NCBI GenBank assembly: GCA_934218695.1
Contig: CAKQDA010000010.1
Location: 1 to 64,000, forward strand
Origin: an uncultured Succinivibrio sp.
GTDB taxonomy: Bacteria; Pseudomonadota; Gammaproteobacteria; Enterobacterales; Succinivibrionaceae
DNA length: 64,000 nt
Direction of reading: 5' to 3'
Below are positions 57,023 to 64,000 of this stretch, one piece after another. Under the pieces are notes generated by a model, which was given only the letters and a program-made list of their open reading frames with translations, did no database searches and was not told where the DNA came from. The translations under genes and the position numbers were made by a program. Each line of letters starts with the position of its first letter. Within the stretch, counting starts at the first letter, position 1.

Positions 57023-58069
57023 ATGATGAAAACTAAGTTATTAGCTTTAGCTGTTTCCGCAGCAGTTGTTTCATTCTCAGCTAACGCAGCTGTTGAAGAT
57101 ACATGGTCTTTAGGTGCATCAGCAGGTTGGAACCATGTTTTTGACAGTGGTTTAGATAATACTATTATTGATGTTTCAGACAAGAATGGTTATGGCTTCA
57201 AGTTAAACGGTGAGTACAATTTTACTGATTGGTTCGCTTTAGGTTTAGGTTATGACTACTTAAACGGCTCAAAATTAGAAGCTAAAGATAATTTAGGCGG
57301 TTATATCTATTCAGCCGATGCCAAGCTTCATTCAAATACCATTGAAGCATACGGCCGTTTCGCTTTACCTTTAGATACCAATGGCTCAGATATCTTCTTC
57401 AAAGTAGGTCCTACCTGGAACAGATCATCAATTGATGGTGATAATTACACTCAGTGGGGTGCTGTTATCGGTTTAGGCGGACAGTGGGCTCTTAACGAGA
57501 GCTTATCAATCCGTGCAGGTTATGATTACTTATACAAAACCTTACGCGAAAATAATATTGGTGCAAGATTAAGTAACGGTTTATTATATGTTGGTGTACA
57601 GTACACCTTTGGTGCTCCAGCTCCTGTAGCTCCAGCTCCAGTTGCTGCTCCTGTTGAGAAGAAGACTGTTCGTGTAACAGAGAACCACAGTCTGGCTGCT
57701 GGCTTATTATTCCCATTTGATGGTTCAACCTTATCATCACAGGGTAAGAAAGCAATCTCTGACGTTGTAGCTTCATCAAAGAACTTACAGAACACTGAAT
57801 TCGAAGTTTACGGTTACACTGATCGTATTGGTTCAGATGCTTACAATCAGAAGTTATCTCAGAAGCGTGCTGATGCAGTAACTTCAGAGTTACAGGCAGA
57901 GGGTGTAAATACTGTTAAGGCTTCAGAGGGCCGCGGTGAAGCTTCTCCTGTAACCGGCAACAAGTGTGATACAGTGAAGGGCCGTCAAGCTGTAATCGAC
58001 TGCCTAGCACCAGATCGTCGTGTTGAGATTGTTGTTACCGGTGATACCGTTAAAGAAGAGCAGGAATAA
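57023..58069 (+). CDS. ompA: Outer membrane protein A
   Basis: OmpA, 348 residues. A signal peptide of about 22 residues ends SANA|A. An eight-stranded barrel (about 24-195) is followed by a Pro/Ala hinge (APAPVAPAPVAAPV) and a periplasmic OmpA-C peptidoglycan domain. That domain has GYTDRIGSDAYNQKLSQKRA and LAPDRRVEI, with the Asp and Arg that bind diaminopimelate. A second ATG at 57026 has better spacing to AAAGGA. Codon bias indicates very high expression. Confidence 0.95.
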   Translation: MMKTKLLALAVSAAVVSFSANAAVEDTWSLGASAGWNHVFDSGLDNTIIDVSDKNGYGFKLNGEYNFTDWFALGLGYDYLNGSKLEAKDNLGGYIYSADAKLHSNTIEAYGRFALPLDTNGSDIFFKVGPTWNRSSIDGDNYTQWGAVIGLGGQWALNESLSIRAGYDYLYKTLRENNIGARLSNGLLYVGVQYTFGAPAPVAPAPVAAPVEKKTVRVTENHSLAAGLLFPFDGSTLSSQGKKAISDVVASSKNLQNTEFEVYGYTDRIGSDAYNQKLSQKRADAVTSELQAEGVNTVKASEGRGEASPVTGNKCDTVKGRQAVIDCLAPDRRVEIVVTGDTVKEEQE

Positions 58070-58101
58070 TTTCTAACTGAAAAGTTAGTTATTCCTAAAG
58101 A

Positions 58102-58125
58102 AAACCCAGCTTAAGCTGGGTTTTT
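58102..58125 (+). terminator. ompA terminator
   Basis: AAAACCCAGCTT (58102-58113) and AAGCTGGGTTTT (58114-58125), a perfect inverted repeat, followed by TTTT. It lies 32 bases past the stop. Confidence 0.85.
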
Positions 58126-58184
58126 TTATGACAATGAAAAAACGCTACATCAAGTAGCATTTAAAAGACTTTGCTTAATTTTTA

Positions 58185-59330
58185 TTATTCATCAGCCTTT
58201 TCTATGCCATCAATCATCTGCTGATAGTATGAAACAGCAGCACTGTCTGGATTAAGCATTACTTCCTTGAACATATGCTTGATCTGCTCTAAAACAGATG
58301 CTCTGCAGATGAATACAAGCTGAGATTTCTTCTCTCCCTCAGGCCACTCTTTCAGTTCTGCTAAAGGGTATAGATTTCCTAATACTCCGTGTATTACTAT
58401 TGGCTTGTCCTGTCCTTTCAGATCAATAATACCTTTAATTCTTAAAATTGAATCACCATACTGATCTTGGACTGTTGAAATTCCTGATAACAGTGCTAAA
58501 GGTTCAATTGGTTCATCAAATTCAAGACAGAATGAGTCAATATCTGAGTGCGCGATGATCTTAGGTTTTGATACGCCTATGGCGCCATTTACAGATGCAG
58601 GACGAAATGATGAGGCTAAGTTAGGTGACTTAATATTAAGCCATGATGAAACTTTCTTGTCATATGCCTGATTTGCGTTCTTGTAAGGACCAATATCAAA
58701 CAGGATCTTAGGAGAGATGTTTCCTTTGACAGCAGGGAAGATTTTTGCAGATGGGTTTATCTTTGCACTGATTTCGTAAATAGCGTCAAGCTCATCTGAA
58801 TCAATAAGATCTGTCTTACTTACAATTACGATATCAGCTAAAGCGATTTGCTTAACAGCTTCATACTGTTTCTTTAGCTGTTCTCTTACGAACATACCAT
58901 CTAAAACAGTGATAGTACCATCATGATAGTAATGATCTAAAAGAAAATCGTCATTATTTAAAGTACCAATGACACCAGCAGGATCTGCTAAGCCTGTAGT
59001 CTCAATGATGACTCTCTTAAAAGCGGGTATATCTCCTCTCTGAGCCTTGATGAAGTTGGTTGCTAAACTGTCAACTAAAGCTCCCTGCAAAGAACAGCAG
59101 ATACATCCTGACTGTAATAGTACAACAGAAGAGTCAACAGCCTCGACCAGCTCATGATCTAAGCCCACATCGCCAAATTCATTGATGAGCACAAGTGTGT
59201 CTTTGAATTCAGGACTGTTTACCCAGTGATTTAATAAAGTGGTTTTACCGCTTCCTAAAAAGCCTGTTATGATATTGACGGGGATCTTGTTCTCGTCGTT
59301 TTCTGCAGTATTTTCTGCGTTGTCTGACAT
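58185..59330 (-). CDS. COG0523 (CobW/ZNG1) family GTPase
   Basis: G3E GTPase, 381 residues, a metal chaperone-like protein. P-loop GFLGSGKT (23-30), CICC metal site (C76, C78, C79), NEFGDVGLDHE switch region and SKTD base-specificity motif. The CobW C-terminal domain follows (about 255-365). The metal (zinc, cobalt or iron) cannot be told. No Zur operator or cobalamin genes are nearby. A hydrolase gene lies 11 bases upstream on the same strand. Confidence 0.88.
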   Translation of the reverse strand: MSDNAENTAENDENKIPVNIITGFLGSGKTTLLNHWVNSPEFKDTLVLINEFGDVGLDHELVEAVDSSVVLLQSGCICCSLQGALVDSLATNFIKAQRGDIPAFKRVIIETTGLADPAGVIGTLNNDDFLLDHYYHDGTITVLDGMFVREQLKKQYEAVKQIALADIVIVSKTDLIDSDELDAIYEISAKINPSAKIFPAVKGNISPKILFDIGPYKNANQAYDKKVSSWLNIKSPNLASSFRPASVNGAIGVSKPKIIAHSDIDSFCLEFDEPIEPLALLSGISTVQDQYGDSILRIKGIIDLKGQDKPIVIHGVLGNLYPLAELKEWPEGEKKSQLVFICRASVLEQIKHMFKEVMLNPDSAAVSYYQQMIDGIEKADE

Positions 59331-59341
59331 GGTTAATTATC

Positions 59342-60304
59342 CTAATCAAATAGAAAATCTAATGCGTTCGACAGTGATCTTATCCTAAATTCGTCGCTTT
59401 CGTTAATTAAATCATGATAAGCATTATCAATTATTTCGAATTTTGGCCGAATTGGATCTCCCTGATGTTTCTCAAAGAAATGTTCTGCTACTGCTGTACT
59501 TACAACTTTATCCTTACCGGCACTTTGGCAGTATACAGGAATAGTAAAAGTAAATGTCGAGTCTATGATTTCCATTTGTTTTCGCATTGCTTCCTTTACA
59601 AAGCGATAAGTAGGGCCACCTATAGTTAGCTCAGGATGTTTTTTATAATAGTCATGGTAGGCTTCGTATCTTTCCTTACTGTGACTATGGTGGTTAATTT
59701 CAAAAGGAACCTTTTTGTATTCTTTTCCGTGTGGAGTGTACATGGTAGACAGAACAGGCAATGAGCCAAATGTCATTACAAGACCGGTTAACAGCGGTTT
59801 GGGAAGATTAAAAAATGGCCACAAATAAGGTGCTATTAGGGCTGCTCTTGAAGGTTTGTTTTTGAAATTCTTGATGATATCCAAGGATATTAGTCCACCA
59901 AGAGAAAAGGCTAACAGTTTATAATTACTGATATTAAGTTTATCAAGAATAAACAGATCGTCTTTGGTCAAATCTTCAAAACAGTTGATATGACATTTTT
60001 GAGGATCCTGTAATAATCTGGTTGATTCAGCTTGCCCACGTGCAAAAGGGATCACAGCTGAGATATTTAATAAATTTAACGTATATAGGAATTCTGCAAA
60101 TTTGTGAGGAATTTCGCCTCTTCCAGGAATAATGACCAAAGTATCTTTTGCATCGTCTGCATCCATTTTTGCCACAGTCACTTTGTAGTCATCTTTGTTT
60201 TTAAAGGATAGATTTCTGACTTTGCTTTTATAGAAATCTTCGATATCTGAGCGCTCTTTTTCCAGAGCTTCAGTGGAGAGAAAAGAATCTTCAAATTTGT
60301 TCAT
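59342..60304 (-). CDS. PldB-like alpha/beta hydrolase
   Basis: Serine hydrolase, 320 residues, of the lysophospholipase L2/monoacylglycerol lipase group. The nucleophile is S134 (AFSLGGL; the first Gly of GxSxG is Ala). GGPTYRFVKEA and PVYCQSAGKDKVVS match PldB-like proteins. The N-terminal part is an added helical segment (1-50) with no signal peptide. Likely acts on lysophospholipids at the inner membrane; substrate is inferred. It is followed by the COG0523 gene. Confidence 0.75.
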   Translation of the reverse strand: MNKFEDSFLSTEALEKERSDIEDFYKSKVRNLSFKNKDDYKVTVAKMDADDAKDTLVIIPGRGEIPHKFAEFLYTLNLLNISAVIPFARGQAESTRLLQDPQKCHINCFEDLTKDDLFILDKLNISNYKLLAFSLGGLISLDIIKNFKNKPSRAALIAPYLWPFFNLPKPLLTGLVMTFGSLPVLSTMYTPHGKEYKKVPFEINHHSHSKERYEAYHDYYKKHPELTIGGPTYRFVKEAMRKQMEIIDSTFTFTIPVYCQSAGKDKVVSTAVAEHFFEKHQGDPIRPKFEIIDNAYHDLINESDEFRIRSLSNALDFLFD

Positions 60305-60372
60305 ATAAGTTATGTATATCCTCTATGTCTGTATATACACAATATATGATTTAACCATAAATGAAAACAGAA

Positions 60373-62541
60373 CTATCGGCGACGATAGATAGTGATCACA
60401 TTTGGAACAGCTTTAATTCGCTTGATAACGCTGGCTAAGTGCAATCTGTCTCTTACTGTAACAATCAGATTCATAACAAAGGTTGTTTCATCCTTCTGAT
60501 CAGAATTAATGCTTTCTATTCTGGAACCTGCAACGTCAACTGCATTAGATATTTCGGAAACAATTCCCTGTCTATTCTCAAGTTCAATTAAAAGACCTGT
60601 TTTAAATTCCATATTTGCTGTAACAGCATAATTCCAGCTTACATTTAGAGATTTTGAAGGAACCTTATCTGATTCTCTGAAATTTTTACAGTTGGCTGTG
60701 TGAATTACGATTCCTCGACCCTGTGCAATATGCGCGATGATATCATCGCCAGGAATAGGCATACAGCATTGTGCAAAAGTAAAAGGCATACCACCTGTAC
60801 CTTTGACAGGAAGTTCATGATGGTTATGGGTATTTGGATCAAGAAACTTTGCTACGGCAACAGTTAAAATATTACCCATAGCAATATCACAGAAGAGAGT
60901 CTTTAAATCAGGTTCTTTAAAGTTCTCAAGAATATTGTCAATCTGTTCCTGTGTGAGAGCATCAATACGCTGTGACTTAAGTGTATTCTGAAGCAGTCTT
61001 CTGCCGATTAGCTGGCATTCCTGGGTTCTCAATCCCTTCAGGTACTGTCTGATTGATGATCTTGCTTTTGATGTCACTACAGTAGACAGCCAAATAGCAT
61101 TTGGGCAGGCATTCTGTGAGGTAATAATCTCAACAGACTGTCCTGAATCCAAACTTCTTGAAAGAGGATATACATGGTGATTTACTCTTGCTCCAATACA
61201 ATGGTTTCCAATATCAGTATGGAGTGCATAGGCAAAATCAACAGGTGTGGCGCCTTTTGGCAAGTTATAAATAGTGCCGTCAGGGGTGAATACAAAGATT
61301 GAGTCAGGAAACAGATCTGTTTTTACATCTTCTACAAATTCCATAGAAGAACCGGCACTCTGCTGCAGATCTATAAGGTTCTTAATCCAGTCTTGGGCAT
61401 TCTTTTGTGAGGCAGTTGAAACAGCCTGAGATCCGTTTTCTTTATAAGCCCAGTGAGCTGCAACTCCTCGTGCTGCCATCTGATCCATAAATTCTGTCCT
61501 AATTTGGATCTCGATAGGAACACCGTGCGGTCCGACTAAAGAAGTGTGAAGAGACTGGTAGCCGTTGAGCTTGGGAATAGCAATGTAATCTTTAAATCCG
61601 TTTGGCCGAGGCTTAAACAGATTGTGCATCTGACCTAATACCCTATAACAGGTATCGACGTCCTTTAGAATGATCCTAAAGCCGTATACATCCATGATCT
61701 CACGGAACTGCAACTCCTTTTTTACCATTTTTCTATAAATGGAATAGAGTCGTTTTTCTCTTCCTGAGACTCTGGCTTCAATATGTGATTCTTTCAGTCT
61801 TGCTTTTATTGCTTCGAGAATATTTGAAACCACTTCCTTACGGTTATTTCTCGCTCTTGTAACTGCGGCTTTCAGAACTCTATAGCGCATTGGGTATATA
61901 GACGCCATACAGAGCTCTTCAAGTTCAGCTCGGATATCAGAAATACCTAAACGATTGGCAATAGGGACGAAAACTTCTAGAGTCTCTTTGGCGATACGAA
62001 CTCTTTTATCAGGTCTAAGTGCACCTAAGGTGCGCATATTATGAGTTCTATCTGCTAACTTTATAAGGATGACTCGAATATCCTTGGTCATTGCAAGGAT
62101 CATCTTTCTAAAGTTTTCCATCTGAGCTTCTTTGTAGTCATGAAAACGTAACTTGTCGAGTTTGGTTACACCTTCTACGATTTCATTTACGGTAGGGCCG
62201 AACTCATCTTCAAGCATTTTGCTTGTAATAAAAGTGTCTTCAACTACATCATGCAACAATGCCGCCTGAACAGACTCTACGTCAAGATGCATCTGCGCAA
62301 TGACTGTAGCTACAGCAATCGGATGGATGATATATGGTTCACCTGAAGCTCTTTTTTGCTCTCGGTGAGCAATATCTGCGACATAAAATGTTCTGTCGAT
62401 TAAGGTAATAGCTTTTTCAGGAAGGTATGAGCACAAGAGAGCTCTTAAATGCTCATAATAAGAAAAGTTTGGAGAGGAAAGTGCCTGATTTAACGGCGTA
62501 ATACCTTCACATTTGGGAATAGTACGTGTTTCCTCTCCCAT
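60373..62541 (-). CDS. spoT: Bifunctional (p)ppGpp synthetase/hydrolase SpoT
   Basis: SpoT, 722 residues. The N-terminal HD hydrolase is intact (H73, H97-D98, in LLHDVVEDT), which sets it apart from RelA. Next are the synthetase domain (YGFRIILKDVDTCY, NGYQSLHTSL), TGS (about 400-460), a helical region, and a C-terminal ACT domain. It controls the stringent and starvation response. It starts 11 bases after rpoZ, as in E. coli. Confidence 0.96.
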   Translation of the reverse strand: MGEETRTIPKCEGITPLNQALSSPNFSYYEHLRALLCSYLPEKAITLIDRTFYVADIAHREQKRASGEPYIIHPIAVATVIAQMHLDVESVQAALLHDVVEDTFITSKMLEDEFGPTVNEIVEGVTKLDKLRFHDYKEAQMENFRKMILAMTKDIRVILIKLADRTHNMRTLGALRPDKRVRIAKETLEVFVPIANRLGISDIRAELEELCMASIYPMRYRVLKAAVTRARNNRKEVVSNILEAIKARLKESHIEARVSGREKRLYSIYRKMVKKELQFREIMDVYGFRIILKDVDTCYRVLGQMHNLFKPRPNGFKDYIAIPKLNGYQSLHTSLVGPHGVPIEIQIRTEFMDQMAARGVAAHWAYKENGSQAVSTASQKNAQDWIKNLIDLQQSAGSSMEFVEDVKTDLFPDSIFVFTPDGTIYNLPKGATPVDFAYALHTDIGNHCIGARVNHHVYPLSRSLDSGQSVEIITSQNACPNAIWLSTVVTSKARSSIRQYLKGLRTQECQLIGRRLLQNTLKSQRIDALTQEQIDNILENFKEPDLKTLFCDIAMGNILTVAVAKFLDPNTHNHHELPVKGTGGMPFTFAQCCMPIPGDDIIAHIAQGRGIVIHTANCKNFRESDKVPSKSLNVSWNYAVTANMEFKTGLLIELENRQGIVSEISNAVDVAGSRIESINSDQKDETTFVMNLIVTVRDRLHLASVIKRIKAVPNVITIYRRR

Positions 62542-62552
62542 ATTGAGATCTC

Positions 62553-62837
62553 CTAGTTGAACATCTCAACGCCGTCGATAGGAGCAAACTCATTGTCAGC
62601 AGGATGCACTGATGAGTCTCTTAAGTGCTCTTTACGGTCTTGCTTATCTAAAAATTCTTTTGTGATAAGTCCTTCTTCAATCTCACGTAAAGCGATAACT
62701 GTTGGCTTATCCTTTTCTTCTTCTACAAGAGGATTGCTGCCAGATGCAATCTGACGAGCGCGACGGGCTGCAAGTAAAACTAAATCAAAACGATTGCCAA
62801 CTTTTGCAACTGCATCTTCAACGGTAACTCTAGCCAT
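62553..62837 (-). CDS. rpoZ: RNA polymerase omega subunit
   Basis: RpoZ, 94 residues. [20 protein letters not shown] and [12 protein letters not shown] are near-invariant. It helps assemble beta-prime and forms part of a (p)ppGpp site, so pairing with spoT in one operon makes sense. A possible -10 TATAAT on the minus strand lies at 63057-63052, with a poor -35. Confidence 0.96.
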   Translation of the reverse strand: MARVTVEDAVAKVGNRFDLVLLAARRARQIASGSNPLVEEEKDKPTVIALREIEEGLITKEFLDKQDRKEHLRDSSVHPADNEFAPIDGVEMFN

Positions 62838-63139
62838 TTATGCGTACCTTCATAAAACTAAGGTTTTTATTTATCCAAATCTTATTTTAATTCTAACACC
62901 TGGAACGAAAAAAACTATTGTTTACTGAAAAACAAATCTATATGCCTTTTTTAGTCAAAAAACTGCACCTCAAACGTTATGCCTGAGTTGTTATGACTCA
63001 AATCGTGAAAAAAAGGCAGGTATGTTTTGAGTAAGACACAAAACTCACGCCATTATACACGAAATTTAAGGATTCAATGGACAAAATATTAATCTTTCGT
63101 CATGTTTGAGCCTTATTATTGTCAGTTTATGCAGGATTC
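62838..63139. other. gmk-rpoZ gap
   Basis: About 300 bp without a gene, between gmk and rpoZ (both leftward). It holds the possible rpoZ -10 at 63052-63057 and an imperfect repeat of CTGAG/CTCA near 62982-63000. No clear gmk terminator is seen. Confidence 0.45.
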
Positions 63140-63754
63140 TTATAAACTGAATTTTTCTTTAATGATGTGCTCCTGTTTGGATGTTTTCTGACGGTTTGAA
63201 AGAATAATTGAGCGCATATTTAAAAGACTTTCATCAAAGTCATCATTTACAATGACATAATCATATTCATTGTAGTGAGAAATTTCATTTACAGCTTTGC
63301 TCATTCTTTTTTCAATAACTTCAGGAGCATCTGTAGCTCTGGTTACTAAACGGCGGTTTAACTCTTCTAGGGAAGGTGGAACAATAAAAATTCCTTTAGC
63401 ATTAGGTGTCTGCTTCCTAATCTGACGGGCTCCCTGCCAGTCGATATCTAAAAGAACATCTTTTCCTTCATTAAGCCACTGTTCAACAATTTCTCTGGAT
63501 GTCCCGTAATAGTGGTCAAAGACATGAGCATATTCATAGAAAGCATTCCTTTTGATTAGTTTTTCAAACTCTTCATTAGAAATGAAGTGATAGCTTACAT
63601 GATCAATTTCACCTGGTCTTGGTTCTCTTGTGGTATGGGACACAGACAGCCTTAACTTGTCATCTAAATTAAAACGTTTTAACAGAGCATCGATGAGTGA
63701 TGATTTTCCAGCACCTGAAGGTGCTGATACGATAAATAATGTTCCTTTATTCAT
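63140..63754 (-). CDS. gmk: Guanylate kinase
   Basis: Gmk, 204 residues. It phosphorylates GMP and dGMP to the diphosphates. P-loop [10 protein letters not shown] (10-19), GMP-binding [11 protein letters not shown] and the [10 protein letters not shown] lid region are standard. It starts within the end of the engB frame (8-base overlap). In E. coli gmk is followed by rpoZ-spoT; here the same order is kept with a 302-bp gap. Confidence 0.97.
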   Translation of the reverse strand: MNKGTLFIVSAPSGAGKSSLIDALLKRFNLDDKLRLSVSHTTREPRPGEIDHVSYHFISNEEFEKLIKRNAFYEYAHVFDHYYGTSREIVEQWLNEGKDVLLDIDWQGARQIRKQTPNAKGIFIVPPSLEELNRRLVTRATDAPEVIEKRMSKAVNEISHYNEYDYVIVNDDFDESLLNMRSIILSNRQKTSKQEHIIKEKFSL

Positions 63755-64000
63755 TTTTATTTTCGTCGTCGGTATGGAATAGTGTAAACCAGTTTTTCAA
63801 AACAGCTCTGACTTCATCTACACCAATTTTTTTGAGAGCGGAAAAAGCAATAATAGTGAAGTTACCTCCAAACTCGCTTAATTGAGTTCTAACTTCACCT
63901 ACCATTTCTTTTCTTTTATTAACACCAAACTTGTCAGCTTTTGTCAGAAGAATCAGGCATGGCAGATTTGCTGCAATTGACCAGTCTATGATCATTCTGT
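63747..64000 (-). CDS. engB: Ribosome biogenesis GTPase EngB, C-terminal part
   Basis: The frame is open to the right window edge, so only the last 84 or so residues are seen. [20 protein letters not shown] carries the TKAD base-specificity motif, and [19 protein letters not shown] matches the end of YihA/EngB. Its tail overlaps the start of gmk. The P-loop half lies outside the window. Confidence 0.88.
   Translation of the reverse strand, partial: RMIIDWSIAANLPCLILLTKADKFGVNKRKEMVGEVRTQLSEFGGNFTIIAFSALKKIGVDEVRAVLKNWFTLFHTDDENKNE

Overview
The window is a stretch of chromosome from an AT-rich gammaproteobacterium, most likely an anaerobic member of the Succinivibrionaceae (Succinivibrio, Ruminobacter and Anaerobiospirillum relatives). 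The reasons are: an ATP-type PEP carboxykinase that closely resembles the Anaerobiospirillum succiniciproducens enzyme as I remember it; an anaerobic class III ribonucleotide reductase with its activase; an EF-P with Arg32 next to its rhamnosyltransferase EarP; and gammaproteobacterial gene groups (pqiABC, secB-gpsA, hslR-hslO, nudE, greB, rpoZ-spoT, waaA/waaF/hldD).

Layout. 1-2.0 kb: efp and earP, leftward. 2.3-8.7 kb: rightward nrdD, a separate 52-residue glycyl-radical domain, nrdG, then pqiA-pqiB-pqiC. 8.8-12.5 kb: leftward rpmH-rnpA-yidD-yidC-mnmE. 12.7-18.9 kb: rightward dnaA-dnaN-recF-gyrB, so the replication origin region is here. 18.9-21.6 kb: a decayed, gene-poor stretch with four parS-like centromere sites, a worn IS1634-like transposase and a small lipoprotein gene with a stop in its signal peptide. 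21.6-25.5 kb: glyS-glyQ, tusA and a tRNA-Thr. 25.5-33.7 kb: mutM, coaD and lipopolysaccharide inner-core genes (opsX-like, kdkA, waaA, waaF, hldD) plus a quinone reductase-like flavoprotein and glpG. 33.8-43.8 kb: gpmI, yibN-secB-gpsA, nfuA, pckA, greB, an unknown low-complexity protein, a bioH-like esterase, ribB and pdxJ. 44.1-46.5 kb: rbsK, an rbsD with a premature stop, the front half of a regulator, and an IS66 remnant. 46.5-54.1 kb: an MFS exporter, hslO-hslR, nudE, argF-argG, argH and a NifI-like PII protein. 54.1-64 kb: dut-coaBC, rpmB-rpmG, ompA, a COG0523 GTPase, a PldB-like hydrolase, spoT-rpoZ, gmk and the end of engB.

The gene set fits an anaerobic, succinate-forming Gram-negative cell: pckA for CO2 fixation, oxygen-free dNTP synthesis, arginine biosynthesis and a mono-Kdo-phosphate type of LPS core (opsX, kdkA, waaA together). 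Most genes are ordinary housekeeping genes.

The most unusual feature is the anaerobic ribonucleotide reductase. The large NrdD ends just after its zinc site. The conserved radical-glycine segment lies downstream as a separate 52-residue reading frame with its own Shine-Dalgarno sequence, beyond a terminator-like hairpin and directly in front of nrdG. This resembles, for class III RNR, the stand-alone glycyl-radical subunit GrcA/YfiD of pyruvate formate-lyase.
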